Source: Ceratopteris richardii (lineage: Eukaryota; Streptophyta; Polypodiopsida; Polypodiales; Pteridaceae). Taken from it: a stretch of 64,000 bases of DNA. Positions 22,047 to 34,342 of this stretch are shown here, one piece after another (positions within the stretch are counted from its first letter, which is position 1; every line of letters begins with the position of its first letter). The notes beneath the pieces are model-generated. The model was not told where the DNA came from and did not search any database. It saw nothing but the letters and a program-made list of their open reading frames with translations. The translations under genes and the position numbers were made by a program. The DNA is taken from NCBI GenBank assembly GCA_020310875.1, contig CM035439.1:138201852-138265851 (forward strand), in the 5' to 3' direction.

Positions 22047-23729
22047 TCAGCTTGTATACCCACTTAGTGCCAATGGCCTTCTTGCCAAGGAGGCGTCACA
22101 TAAAGACCATGTACCATTCTTCATTATAGCATCATATTTAGATTGCATAGCAGCCATCCAATTTTTTGAATTTTGTGCTTCATCAAAAGAAAAAGGCTCA
22201 TTCTCATCACAGAGACTAGATGCAGCCATAGCATAGCAATCTGATGCAAAGGAGGCACTATGAGAGCCTGAACGAGTACGATATGACAAAGGTGCATCTA
22301 ATTTGCTATCACACAAAGTCTGCACCAGCCATTTTGGCATAGTTTTTGCCTGCTCAATATCAGCTCTCTCATCAACAAGTGCATCATGTAAATCTGCATC
22401 AGAAATGGAATGATCTGCATCATCATATGAAACCTGCAAAGGCTGAGAAGTTGCCTCATTAGGACCAGCACTAGCCTGTCCACCTGTAAAAAGAGGCATC
22501 AAAGTATCATACATGTCTTTGGAGCTAACAGATGTCTCCTTAGTACATGAAAGCAATGGCTGAATAACATCTTCCACAAAGACAACATCACGGCTAACCA
22601 GAATGTGTTTAGTCTGTGGATGATACAGACGATAGCCTTTACTTTCAGAACTGTACCCAACAAAAATACATTTTGCTGCCTTATCATCCAATTTTCTGCG
22701 ATGTTGTTCAGGCACTAATGCATATGCCAAACAACCAAAAACATGCAGATGAGCCACAGATGGCTTGCGGTCATGCCAAGCCTTATATGGAGTGATAGAA
22801 TGCAACGCTTTAGTGGGACACCTGTTCAGTACATATGTTGCACACATGACAGCCTCAATCCAGAAACTATGAGGTAAAGCCTGACTCTTGACCATACACC
22901 TCGCCATCTCCATGAGAGACCTGTTCTTCCGTTCAGCAACTCCATTCTGTTGAGGTGTATACGGCACTGTACACTGGTATTTTATCCCACGTTCAGCCAG
23001 AAATGCATTAAAATCTGAAGACATATATTCCCCCCCTCGATCAGAACGGAGGGTGCCCATTTTACATGCTGACAGATTTTCAACCAAAACCAAAAATTGT
23101 TTGAAGCACATGAACACTTCGGACTTTGCTTTGAGTGGATATACCCATGCATGCCTAGAAAAATCATCAATGAAAGTCACGAAGTAAAGGTAATTTCCAA
23201 AAGAGGGTGTCTGCATAAGACCACAGACATCACTATGTACAAGCTGCAATTTCTGCATAGCCCGAACTGAACCATCTTTTGGAAAGGAAGAACGCTGCAT
23301 TTTGCCCAAAATACAGCCTTCACAAACATGTTTTCCAGGTGCCTCAAGTTTGGGCAAAGAGGACACCATTTCAGATTTCTGCAGGCGTAACAAACTAGCA
23401 AAATTCAGATGACCAAAGCGTGCATGCCAAAGCTTTGCATCTGACATAGCCTGAGAATCATGAACTGCACATGCCGAATCATTCACAGATCTTTCATAGT
23501 CTATGAGCTTATACAGCCCACGACATAAAATGCCAGAAGCAATAATCACATCTCCATTTGAGAGATCATGGACTGTACACCTGTCATCAACAAATTTCAC
23601 AACCAAGCCAATCTTGGCTAATGCAGAAACTGATATCAGATTCTTTTTGATCCCTGGCACAAATAAAGCATCTGACAAAGTGAAAGAACTACCATCAGCA
23701 GTAGTCAGAATGATCTTACCAACTCCCAT
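22047..23729 (-). pseudogene. Copia-3 integrase to RT N-terminal part (560 residues)
   Basis: A long open frame holding the integrase zinc region (CEGCILGK), the core (VHSDVCGLM, VTFIDDFSR, SDRGGEY, NGVAERKN) and the beginning of RT. It reads straight through the site where Copia-1 has the extra T, so it shows the family's ancestral frame there. The RT N-terminal part is frameshifted near 22,090. Confidence 0.9.
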
Positions 23730-24925
23730 AACATGATAAGAGGAGTTATTGGCGCATGTGACAGTATTCCCTGTAGGGGCAGGCTCGAGTGAAGAGAAGA
23801 AACTGCGCTACGAGGTAATATTTTGGTCGCCCCACTGTCAAAGTACCAAACATCTGAGTGTACTACAGACCTGCACTGATCATGTGAAGATGGGTCAAAA
23901 CTGCAGACAGTAGTAAACGCCCATTCTTCTTCCTGCACAAGATTTGCAGACTCTGTTTTTGGTGTAGAGGCCTCTGCAACAACCATTCCAGCCTCTTTCT
24001 TCTTTGCCTCTTTAGCAGCCAGTTTTGGACAGTTCTTTATAATATGATCATTTCCTTTACAGTACTTGCAGAACAATTTCTGCTTTTCTGATTTCTTTTC
24101 ATCTTTATCCTGGTTCTTCGATTGTGCAGCATTTGCAGATTTCTGCTTACTAGTAGAAGAGCTCCATTTTCCTTTGCCCTTCTGACTAGCCAGGAAAGCT
24201 TGATCTGCAACACGCATAATGGACCTGTTCTGCCTGGACTGATCTTCTTGCAACAGAACAGAGACTAATTCCTCAAATGACAAGGCATTCGGATTGCCTT
24301 TCATCATCAACCGAAGAGTAGAGGCAAAACTCTGATATGAATCAGGAAGACCATTCAGAACGGTCTGCACAAGTGAGCTATCTGGTATAACCTCATCAGC
24401 AGAAATCAATTGTTCCTTCAGGTCTTTGATCTTTGTAAGAAAACTGTCCATAGAATCACCTTCATTCATGTGCTCACTCTCCAACTGTTTTCGGAGGTAA
24501 GCAACACGAGCCTCATTCCTAGCCTGGTACAAAGTGGTAAGTGTATCCCAAGCATCCTTTGCTGTTCTGCAAGAGCGAATGTGAGGAATAATGGCACGTT
24601 TGACAGACAAGGCTATCAATGCATGTGCCTGGGCATCTCTGCCATCCCAACGAATCTGCTCTGCAGTAGGTGCAACAGAAACAGCAGCACGAATAGGAAT
24701 CTGCGGAATATCATCTTCGACACCATCTTCATCAGCTCCAACACCTATATTTGCAGTACCTGTCGTTACAGGTGTAACACTACGTCTTTCAACACCCTGC
24801 ACAATGTTCCACAATCCTTTTGCAACCAGTACATGTCGCATCATATAAGCCCATAATGGGTAGTTGGTACCATCCAACTTATCCTCAACAGCCAACATAC
24901 GAAATACATCACTGCTTTCAGCCAT
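23705..24925 (-). pseudogene. Copia-3 Gag-protease fusion frame (406 residues)
   Basis: Starts MAESSDVFRML like Copia-1 Gag, includes intact knuckle CKYCKGNDHIIKNC, and reads through into WYFDSGATK of the protease. This shows that gag and pol are one frame in this family. A one-base deletion near 23,820 then shifts the frame, giving an unrelated tail. Confidence 0.92.
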
Positions 24926-25250
24926 GGCCGGTGACTAAAATACCTTGATGGAGAAAATTGATTGTATCTCAAAAAGTTGAACAGAACTGCCCAGACGAGT
25001 TCTGCTAGACCTGTAGCAGACTTTGAGATGCTTAAACTAGCGAACAGAAACTGGTATATACCTTTGGCACAAAAGGACAAAATAGCCTGCACAAGCGCTG
25101 CGATAGTGCGTTCGGAGGCCGAAACGAGCTCAGATCGCGATTTCGGCACCACCCTGAGTATGCTCACCAAATTTCGTGCGAATCTGAGACTGCAAACGGA
25201 GGAGTGTCGACGGCGCCCTAGAAGAAGCGACGACCTGCTCTGATACCAAT

Positions 25251-25480
25251 TGTTGGAGTTAGACGTCTGTGGAAGCACGCGAACAGCACAAGGAAGAAGA
25301 AGAAGCTTGGAGCACAACACGCAAGACTGAATGTATTACTAGAGAATGTACAAAGATAAGTAGCCCATTAGGGCAATAGGCATATATACAAGCCGGGGGA
25401 AAAAAACCTCCTAAAGAGGGAAAAAAGTGCCCCGGCAGTCCTAGAGTATTCACACACATCACTACCTAAATATATCAACA
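25251..25480 (-). repeat. Copia-3 5' LTR
   Basis: 230 bp; minus-strand primer site TGGTATCAGAGC is adjacent (plus 25,237-25,248). Confidence 0.95.
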
Positions 25481-26888
25481 CATTCTAGCCTCTTTTTCCT
25501 TTGCCTCTTTTGTAGCCACTTTTGGACAGCTCTTTATGTCATGATCATTTCCTTTATATTATTTTCAAAACAATTTTTTATTTTTTCATTTCTTCTCGTC
25601 TTTGTCTTCCTTTCTCGATTTTGCATAATTAACAGATTTTTTCTTACTAATAGATGAGCTCCATTTACCTTTGCCCTTCTAATTAGCTAAGAAATCTTGA
25701 TCGACTACATGCATAATGGACCTATTATGCCTAGACTGATCTTCTTGCAACAAAACAAAGACTAACCCCTCAAATATTAAGGCATTTGGATTGCCTTTAA
25801 TTATCAGTGGAAGAGTAGAAGTAAAACCTTATATGAATCTCGAAGACCATTCAGAACGGTCTGCACAAGTGAACTGTGTGTTAAGAGTTCATTAGCAGAA
25901 ATCAATTCTTCCTTCAAATCTTTGATCTTTGTCAAAAAATTGTCGATAGAATCTCCCTCATGCATATGATAACTCTCCAGCTGTTTTCAAAGGTAAGCAA
26001 CATGAGCCTCATTTCTTGCTCGGCACAAAGTGTTAAGTGTATCCCAAGCATGATTTTCTATTTTGCAAGAGTGAATATGAGTGATAATGGCATGTTTGAT
26101 AGACAACGCTATCAATGCATGTGTGTGAGCATCTTTGCCATCCCATAAAAGTTGCTATGTAGTAGCAACAATAGAAACCACAACATGAACAAGAATTTGA
26201 AGATCGTCATCTTCAATGCCATCTGCATCACCTTCAATAACTGTATTTAGAGATGTAATAGGTCGTTTTTTAACACCTTGCAAAATATGCCATAGGTCTT
26301 TTGCGAATAATACATGACGCATCATATATTCCCACAATGGGTAATTATTACCATCCAACTTATCCTCAACATCCAACGTACAAAATATATCATTGCTTTT
26401 AGCCATGGCCACTCATTAAAATACCATGATGCAGAAAAAATGAATTTATCTTTAAAACTTGAACATAACTACCCCTCGAGCTCCACTAAATTTTGTAGCA
26501 AACTTTGAGGCACTTGTATTGGCGAACCAAAACATGTGTTTATGTTTGGCACAAAACGACAAAATTTCCTGACAAGCACGATGATAGTGTGTTTGGAGGT
26601 CGAAAAGCTCAAATTGCAATTTTGACACCACAAAGTGAAGCAGTTTTGAACTCTTAATCACCTTGAGTATGCTCATCAATTTTTGTGCAATTCTGAGACT
26701 ATGACCGGAGGGTTGTCAATGATGCCCTAGATGAAGTGGTGACTTGCTTTGATACCAATTTTTGGAGTTTTGAGGTCTATAGAAGCACTTGAACAACATA
26801 AGGAAGAGGAAGAAGCTTGGAGCACAACACATAATACTTGATGTACTACCAAGTGAATGTACAGAGATAAGTTACCCATTAGAGTTAA
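25481..26888 (-). pseudogene. Copia-4 gag, leader and truncated 5' LTR
   Basis: Continuation of Copia-4. The gag start MAMAKSNDIFCTLDVEDKLDG is seen at 26,412-26,155, corresponding to the Copia-1 Gag N-terminus. The rest is broken. The leader follows, then a primer site with TGATACCAA and an LTR that ends about 130 bp in, at unrelated sequence near 26,888. Confidence 0.85.
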
Positions 26889-27507
26889 CTCCATGTGAAA
26901 TATTTTCCATGGTTCAAGAAAGTGAGGGTTCTTATTTTGTAATTAATATCTGGTTTTCATCATCCTATTTTTCTATCATAACTATGTAAATTTAGCAGTG
27001 TACATGGTGAAATTTTGTATACATTGAGCAAACATTTGTCAGTATGCCCATAATTTCCCCAGATATCCCTAGTAGGAGAGTCATATATGTTTATTCCTTA
27101 ATGTTACCATTCAAAAATATTGATTTGGCATTCTTTTGATAAACTATCTACTTCTTGTGTACAAAAATTGCAAACATTGTGGAAATAATGGTCATTCTCG
27201 TGGTTCAAGCAAATGAAACTTGGAAATCCCATCCTTTGATTTGTGATTATTCTTGTGCAACTAAATTGGCTTTGTACCTTTCCAACATTTTGTCAACCTT
27301 GTACTTTAGTTTCTAGATTCAGTTGGTTCACTCTTTACATTATTCTGCTTCTATACTTCTCTCATAACCTCAAATATAAGGGCCATATTGACACTATGAT
27401 TTGACGCCCTTCTTTGCTATGTTCTCTACAATATTGAATGTCAATCTACCTTCTCTTTAATAGTTATAGGCATAGGGTTAGTCTCTGATAGATTTGATTC
27501 ACCCATT
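26889..27507. other. Unassigned non-coding sequence
   Basis: No ORF of substance, no LTR ends and no repeat that I recognise. It is AT-rich. It forms the left flank of Copia-5, ending in the CCATT target duplication (27,503-27,507). Confidence 0.5.
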
Positions 27508-27530
27508 TGTTGGAGTTTGAGGTCTGCAGA

Positions 27531-28881
27531 TGTTGGAAATTTAGGTGGGCCCATAGCTCATATCACAGGTCCATGGTTCCATAGGTCCAGCATATACAAC
27601 ATAGAATCTAGCAATCTTCCAATATTGACAAAACATGAACATACCACATTTAATCATACAAATGATGAGACAAAGATAGAGCAAGAATAGACGACATGTG
27701 TAAGGTGTTACATAAGCCATCGCTTACTCATAGTATCATATATACCAATGTTCAATGTACAATGTGGGAGCAAAACTCTCAACCACTCTACGTGATGAGA
27801 AATAGATGGATGAATGAATGTACAAATGTAACAAGAATATTCAGAGGTATGGACAGAAATCTGAATATATATGAGATGTGTGACCGTGTAGGTTATAGAA
27901 GAGTGAATATGAGTGACCAAAAGAGGAAGGATCAATCCCAAAAAATGATAATCAACAAACCCTCATCTAACCTTAAGCTATGGAAGACCCTAAGTCAGAT
28001 ACGTGTGTGAAAAGATCACATACTTAAAAAGTAGCAAAGAATGCTAACAAGTTTGCTGCCAGAAATCCTCAAACTCATGTGACCACACCTTCTCAAACAC
28101 CTCATCCAAATATGCATAAAGCATATACGTACTGATTCTCTTGTACCTATGCCGAATAGGACTCCTCCTGATATGGATGCTACTGCCTCCATAAATTCCA
28201 AGTCGTACATGTGTGCATAAAGAGAATATGTACCTGAATACTTAACATAAGATGTAAATCTTATGTTAAACACAATCCAATGTCTTTGAAGTAGCCCGAA
28301 ATCTTCATGTAGAAGACATCAAGCTGCTAATGACCAAGTCCTCTTTCCATGAACAAGAGATAACCTCCTCTCCATGAGCAAGAGTGTGAACACACTCTTC
28401 TTCTCCAAGAAGAACTCCATAGCTTCTCCTCAACATGCTTTAAGTTAGCACCATGGCTGCCCCATGTGCTAGAAGAAACACCACCTCTATTGAGGTCCAA
28501 GCACCAAGGCTTGTGTTGAACACTAGGTGAAGGATATCTTGAAGTGACCCCAAGCACTTCTTATATAGTAGTTCCATCTTGAAAAGCATAATAAAAATGC
28601 TCATCGCAAACGTTCTACGATCCACAAAAAAAACAAAACGCATAGCCGTCGGGATCGTTCGCTGTTCGTCCGTCTTTTGTTTATAATAAAACAAAATATG
28701 CAATAAAACAAACTGCCGCGCGCGCTGCTGTAGCCGGGAATCGAACTCGTGACAGAAGGTTGGGAGGCATATGTTTAAACCACACGCCCAGCGTCATTTC
28801 TTCTTAGAGGCACTAAGACTGAGTTCAATACATGCTAAAAAATAGAGTATATTTTGACCAATTTGGACATTGTTTCCAACT
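27531..28881. mobile_element. Probable solo LTR inside the Copia-5 LTR
   Basis: The Copia-5 LTR is interrupted right after TCTGCAGA and resumes at GCGGAAGCA. The insert begins TGTTGGAAA and ends TTTCCAACT, an inverted repeat if the last base was A. GCAGA (27,526-27,530) and GCGGA (28,882-28,886) look like a 5-bp duplication with one change. No coding sequence is present, so a solo LTR of a third retroelement family fits best. The boundaries could be wrong by a few bases. Confidence 0.65.
28722..28793 (-). repeat. tRNA-like sequence, possible SINE head
   Basis: On the minus strand a tRNA-like order is seen: GTGTGGTTTAAACATATG as a poor A box or D arm, then CCTCCCAACC, then GAGTTCGATTCC, a good Pol III B box, and GGCTACAGCAGC. 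It does not fold as a proper tRNA with a clear anticodon arm that I can defend. It is more likely a tRNA-derived SINE head or a tRNA pseudogene inside the solo LTR. T-rich sequence follows on the same strand. Confidence 0.5.
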
Positions 28882-29155
28882 GCGGAAGCATGCAACAGCA
28901 CAAGGAAGAAGAAGAAGCTTGGAGCACCAACACACAGTACTAAATGTATTACCACTAGGTACAAAGATAAGTAACCCGTTAGGGCAATAGCCATATATAC
29001 AAGCCAGGGGAAAAAAGAACTCCTAAAGATGGAATAAAGTGCTCCAACGGTCTTAGTGTATTCACACACATCACTACCTAAATATATCAACAGATCCCCC
29101 ATGGGAGTGATGCAGTGAACAAGGAGCTGGCACTCATGTATAAGGAAGTGCCAAG

Positions 29156-30543
29156 CTATGTGGAATCAATCCACAGAAGGAAGTAAGCCCAAAGCTTTGC
29201 AGAAAGCTTCAAACTTCTCCCTAGGTAGAGCCTTTGTGAAAAGGTCTGCAATGTTCTCCTACGTGGGCACATATGCAAAGCTAATCTCTCCAACAGAGAG
29301 CCTCTCCCTGACATAATGATAATGCACCTCAATGTGCTTAGTGTGAGCATGGAATACAGGGTTCTTTGCAACTCCCAATAAACTTTGACTATCATTGAAG
29401 ATGGTGGTGGTAGATGACTGACCAACACCCAAATCAGCCAAGGCATCTAAGCCACATACACTCAAGAGTCACTAGTTGCCCTATACTCAGCCTCACAACT
29501 GGAAGTGGCCATAGTAGGATGTCTCTTGCTCAACCAAAATATGCATGAGCTACCAAGCATACTACAAAAACCACTAGTGGACACATGAGGGTCATAGCCA
29601 CCAGCCTAATCAGAGTCAGAAAAAGCATGTAAATCTGGTGGTAGTGATCCCCCCTTGGGATAAAACAATCCAAGTATCTAGGTACCACTTAAGTAGCGAA
29701 AGATGCGCTTAACCACCTGCCAATGCTTGACACATGGGCAATGCATAAACCCGCTCCTCTATGAGATAGAAAACTGAATATCTAGCCAAGTGAATCAAGC
29801 ATCCAACAGCTTGCTGATAGAGAATAACATCAAATGCATCTCTAGCATCATGAAGACTTAATCCTAAACATGTCTCCATAGGAGTGGAAATAGGTTTGAC
29901 TCATCAAGGCCAAAACATTGCAATGATGTGTCAATATATTTCGTTTGACACAGAGCTATTCCGCCATCAAGTTGCATAAATTGGATGCCCAAATAATTAT
30001 GCAAATGCCCCAAATTTGACATCTCAAATGAAGCATGTAGATCAGCCTTATAATCAATAGTATGCTTCTCATGAGAACCAGTGAGCAGCATGCTTTTAGT
30101 TGGACTATTTTCAAAACCATGTGCAATTAGATAGGCATGTATCTTTTCATACCAAGCACGTGGTCCTTGCTTTAAACCATATAATTCCTTCTTCAACCTG
30201 CACACCTGGTTTTCATGCCCTTTCTGCACAAAGCCATGAGGCTAAAAAACATACACTTTTTCATGCAAATCACCATTCAAAAATGAAGTTTTAATCTCCA
30301 ACTAATGTACATTCCAACCACAATGAGCTACAAGTGAACAGATGCTACAAACAATAGTCATTCGGCAAGTAGGAGCAAAGGTCTCATCAAAATCAATGCC
30401 TCTTTCCTGAGCATAACCCTTTGCAACATGCCTAGCCTTATACATGTCAACTGTTCCATCAGGCTTACACTTAAGCTTGTATACCCACTTAGTGCCAATG
30501 GTCTTCTTGCCAAGAAGCTAGTCACATAAAGGCCAGGTACCAT
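29156..30543 (-). pseudogene. Copia-5 RT and RNase H, catalytic motif deleted
   Basis: RNase H remnants at 29,156-29,465, RT at 29,864-30,229 and RT N-terminal part to 30,543. Near 30,092 the frame passes from FENSPTKS directly to MLLTGSHEK. About 20 residues containing the YVDD motif of Copia-1 are missing, so the enzyme could not have been active even without the stops. Confidence 0.85.
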
Positions 30544-32458
30544 TTTTCATTATAGCATCATATTCAGATTGCATAGTAGCCATCCAGTTTTCTGAATTTT
30601 GTGCTTCATCAAATGAAACAGGCTTATTCTCATCAGAAAGACTAGAGGCAACCATAGCATAGAAATATGATGCAAAAAAGGCACTATAAGAGCTTGAACT
30701 AGTACAATATGACAGAGGTGCCTCTAATTTGCTATCACGCAAAGTCTGCACTAGCCATTTTGGCATAGTTTTTGCCTTCTCAATATCAGCTCTCTCATCA
30801 ACAAGTGCATCATGCAAATATGCATCAGAAATGGAATGATTGACATCATCACATGAGACCTGTAAAAGGCTGAGCAATTGCCTCATTAGACCTGACACTA
30901 GACTGTCCACCTATAAAAAGAGGCAACAAAGTCTAATACATATCTTTGAAGCTAACTCATGTCTCCTTAGTACATGAAAGTAATGGTTGAATAGCATCTT
31001 CCACAAAAACAACATCACAACTAACCAAAATGCATTTAGCATGTGGATGATACAGACGATAGCCTTTGCTTTCATAATTGTACCCAACAAAAATACATTT
31101 CACTGCATTATCATCCAATTTTTGGCATTGTTGTTCAGGCACTAATGCATATGCCAAACAACAAAAAATATGCAGATGAGCAACAGATGGCTTGCAACCG
31201 TGCCAAGCCTCATCTGGAGTGATAGACTGCAGTGCTTTAGTGGGATACCTATTAAGTACATATAATGCACACATAATAGCCTCAAGCCAAAAACTATGTG
31301 GTAAAGCCTAACTCTTGACCATACACCTCGCCATCTCCATGAGTGACTTATTCTTTCATTCAACAACTCCATTTTGTTGAGGTGTATATGGCACTGTACA
31401 CTGATGTTTTATCCCATGTTCAGCCAAAAATGCATTAAAGTTCGAGGAGATATCTCCCCCCCTCTTGATCAAAATGGAGGGTGCCCATTTTAGATGTTGA
31501 AAGATTTTCGGCCAAAACTAGAAACTCTTTGAAGCACATAAACACTTTGGACTTTGCCTTCAATGGATATACCCATGCATGCTTGGAAAAATCATCGATG
31601 AAAGTCACGAAGTAAAGGTAGTCTCCAAAAGAGGGTGTCTGCATAGGACCACAGACATCAATATGAACAAGTTGCAATTTTTGAGTAGCTCGAATTGAAC
31701 TATCTTTCGAAAAGGAGGAACGGTGCATTTTGCCCAAAATACAACCTTCACATACATGTTTACCAAGTGCCTCAAGTTTGGGCAGAGAGGAAACCATTTC
31801 AAATTTCTACAGGCATAGCAAACTAGCAATATTCAAATGACCAAATTGTGCATGCCAAGGCTTTGCATCTGACATAGCCTGAGAATCTCTACTACACATG
31901 CAAAATCATTCACAAATTTTTCATATTCTATGAGCTTATACAGCCCACGACATAAAATGCCAGAAGCAATAATCACGTCTCCATTTGACAAACATGAACT
32001 CTACATCTATCATCAACAAATTTCACAACCAGGCCAATTTTGGCTAAAGCTGATAATGATAACAGCTTCTTCTTGATCCCTGGCACAAATAAAGCATCCA
32101 AAAATGTAAAAGAACTACCATCAGCAATAGTTAGAATGACCTTACCAACTCCCATGACATAATAAGAGGAGTTTTTGGTGCATGTGACAGTATTCCCTTC
32201 AGGGGTAGGCTCAAGTGAAGTGAAGAAACTACGCTACGAGGTAATATGTTTGGTTGCCCCACTATCAAAGTACCAAACATATGAGTCTACTGCACACATA
32301 CACTGTTCAGGAGAAGATGGGTCAAAACTGTAAATAATAGTAAATGCCCATTCTTCATTTTGCACTAGATTAGTAGACTCTGTTTTTGGTGTACAGGCCT
32401 CTGTAACAACCATTCTAGCCTCTTTTTTCTTTGCCTCTTTGCAGCAAGTTTTGGACAA
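30518..32458 (-). pseudogene. Copia-5 integrase and protease remnants
   Basis: Frames 30,518-30,910, 30,957-31,274, 31,435-31,797 and 31,973-32,155 follow the Copia-1 order. The integrase zinc region (CEGCILGK) and core start (VHIDVCGPM) are visible. The protease WYFDSGATKHIT is intact at the end of the 32,234-32,458 frame. Confidence 0.85.
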
Positions 32459-33330
32459 GTCTTTATGACATGATCATTTGCTTCACAGTATTTGCAAAAC
32501 AATGTCTGCTTTTCTGTTTTCTTCTCGTCTCTGTCATCCTTCTTTGATTGTACAGAATTAGAAAATTTTTGCTTACTATTAGAAGAGCTCCTTTTACCTT
32601 TGCCCTTCTGACTAGCCAGGAAAGCTTGATCTACAACACGCATGATGGACCTGTTCTGCTTAGACTGATCTTCCTGCAATAGAATAGAGACTAAATCCTC
32701 AAATATCAAGGCATTTGGATTGCCCTTCATCATCAACTGAAGAGTAGAAGCAAAACTCTGGTATGAATTAGGAACAACATTTAGAACAGTCTGCACAAGT
32801 GAATTGTCAGGCAAGAATTCATCAACAGAAATCAACTATTCCTTCAAATCTTTGATCTTTGTCAGAAAATTATCCATGGAATCACCTTCATTCATGTGCT
32901 CACTCTCCAACTGGTCAGAGGTAAGCAATACGAGCCTCATTCCTTGCCTGGTATAAAGTGATAAGTATATCCCAAGCATCCTTAGTTGTTCTGCAAGAGC
33001 GAATGTGAAAAATAATGGCACGTTTGATAGAAAAGGCTATCAATGCATGTGCCTAACCATCCCTATCATCCCAATGAATTTTCTTTGATGTAGGTGCAGC
33101 ACAAACCGTATCACGAACAAGAATCTACAAAATATCACCATCTTTGATGCCATCTGCATCAGCTCAATACCTGCAGGTGTAATAGGACGTTTTTCAACAC
33201 TCTACAAAATATTCTACTGTCCTTTTGCGACCAATACATGACGCATCATATAAGCCCATAATGGGTAATTGGTACCATCCAACTTATCCTCAATAGCCAA
33301 CATACGAAATACATCATTGCTTTTAGCCAT
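32365..33330 (-). pseudogene. Copia-5 gag remnant
   Basis: The 156-residue frame 32,365-32,835 has the knuckle CKYCEANDHVIKTC. 32,836-33,021 carries SEHMNEGDSMD. The N-terminal part ends at a start region near 33,330 (ATGGCTAAAAGC on the minus strand). Several indels separate these. Confidence 0.85.
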
Positions 33331-33603
33331 GGCCACTCACTAAAATACCCTGATGCAAAAAATTGACTGTATCTCAAAAAGTTGAATAGAACTACCCTAT
33401 CGAGTTCTGCTAAACCTATAGCGGACTGTGAAAAGATTATACTGGAAAATCGTAAGTTGTATATATCTTTGGCACAAAAAGACGAAATAGCTTGGGAAAT
33501 AGGCATATATACAAGCCGGGGGAAAAAAATCTCCTAAAGAGGGAAAAAAGTGCCCCTACGGTCCTAGTGTATTCACACACATCACTACCTAAATATATCA
33601 ACA

Positions 33604-34329
33604 CCATTGTGTTGATGACGTTTCTATTTGGGTCATAGTAGGTTGCTAAACTTTGATCTCATCATCTAAAGATGATGCGTCCTCCCCCTTGAATGTAAGG
33701 ATAACACTTGAATGTAAGGATAACACATCGCATAGGTTCATAGTGGGATATTTCTTCACTTGGTGATAAAATGGAAGAGCTTTTCTTGTAATCTTCCATT
33801 TTATGTGACTACTCCTTGATCACCATGTCACGGATTATTATGATCTTATATGCCTCTTGATATATTTTATAAGATTTTTGCTCATTGTTGTAGCTTAAGA
33901 GGATAAATTTATTGCTTTTTGGTCGAATCTTACTTGTTTATACATCTAGTACATGAGAATAACATTCACTTTCAAAGATCCAAACATGTCAGAGAGATGT
34001 TTCAAACCATTGTTAGATTCTTGAGGTGTTTTCCCCTTTATAGCTTTTTCATAGCGCCAATTGAGAATGTAGACTAGAGTGTTGGCAAGTTCAACCCAAA
34101 TTTGATTTGGTAATCTCTTGCACTTTAACATGAACCTTTTCATTTTAAGAATAGTAGGGGAATATGCACAAACAAAGGAAGATAGGGACTAGGATCACGT
34201 TGTGGGGAGGATTATTGTCTTTATGCATCTCTCATGTCAAGCTCATCATGTAGCTATCATTGTTATCTTCACTTACCATATGCATACTCTAACAGAAGGA
34301 GATAAGAGGTCGTCCAAAAATTCAAGATT
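33604..34329 (-). pseudogene. Remnant of another copia integrase
   Basis: The minus frame 34,143-33,946 reads CKRLPNQIWVELANTLVYIL then GKTPQES, the conserved segment after the DDE core of plant copia integrases. Sequence down to about 33,850 seems to continue it in broken form. It is not the Copia-1 family. A direct repeat of about 22 bp built on TTGAATGTAAGGATAACAC occurs at about 33,691-33,727. No other gene is visible in this stretch. Confidence 0.65.
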
Positions 34330-34342
34330 TGGTATCAAAGCC
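34330..34342 (+). promoter_or_regulatory. Possible iMet-type primer site, Gypsy C
   Basis: TGGTATCAAAGCC differs by one base from the usual TGGTATCAGAGC. Sequence to 34,637 has no gene and could be the leader of a plus-strand retroelement that Gypsy D later split; its gag-like remnant resumes after 49,520. Confidence 0.45.

Larger units (their letters stand above)
20740..25480 (-). mobile_element. Copia-3: copia inserted into Copia-4, TSD CATTC
   Basis: A 4,741-bp element with 230-bp LTRs at 20,740-20,969 and 25,251-25,480 that differ at about five positions by eye. CATTC precedes it (20,735-20,739) and follows it (25,481-25,485). It is very similar to Copia-1 but lacks about 382 bp at 21,535/21,536 (equivalent to Copia-1 3,031-3,412) spanning the RT to RNase H junction, and about 33 bp in the leader. 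It cannot encode a whole polymerase. Confidence 0.95.
19283..26888 (-). mobile_element. Copia-4: older copia of the same family, split by Copia-3
   Basis: Left piece 19,283-20,739 covers the integrase C-terminal part to late gag. Right piece 25,481-26,888 continues gag to its start (ATG at about 26,406), leader, primer site (about 26,748-26,758) and part of a 5' LTR (about 26,760-26,888, truncated). RT and RNase H are missing at the left edge. Both pieces carry many substitutions and indels. They join precisely across the CATTC duplication of Copia-3. Confidence 0.88.
27508..33603 (-). mobile_element. Copia-5: degenerate copia, TSD CCATT, 3' LTR split
   Basis: Same family as Copia-1, minus strand. 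CCATT precedes it at 27,503-27,507 and follows at 33,604-33,608, a perfect duplication despite decay of the interior. The 3' LTR is split by a 1.35 kb insertion (27,508-27,530, resuming at 28,882 to about 29,094). The 5' LTR survives only as its last 110 or so bases (33,494-33,603); leader, primer site and the rest of that LTR are deleted. Coding sequence is heavily broken and the RT catalytic motif is deleted. Confidence 0.9.

Noticed and set aside
11655..26888. Copia-2 and Copia-4 as two halves of one element interrupted by Gypsy B
   Set aside because: Their contents overlap (both contain the integrase-to-gag region), so they are separate copies; no matching target duplication flanks Gypsy B.
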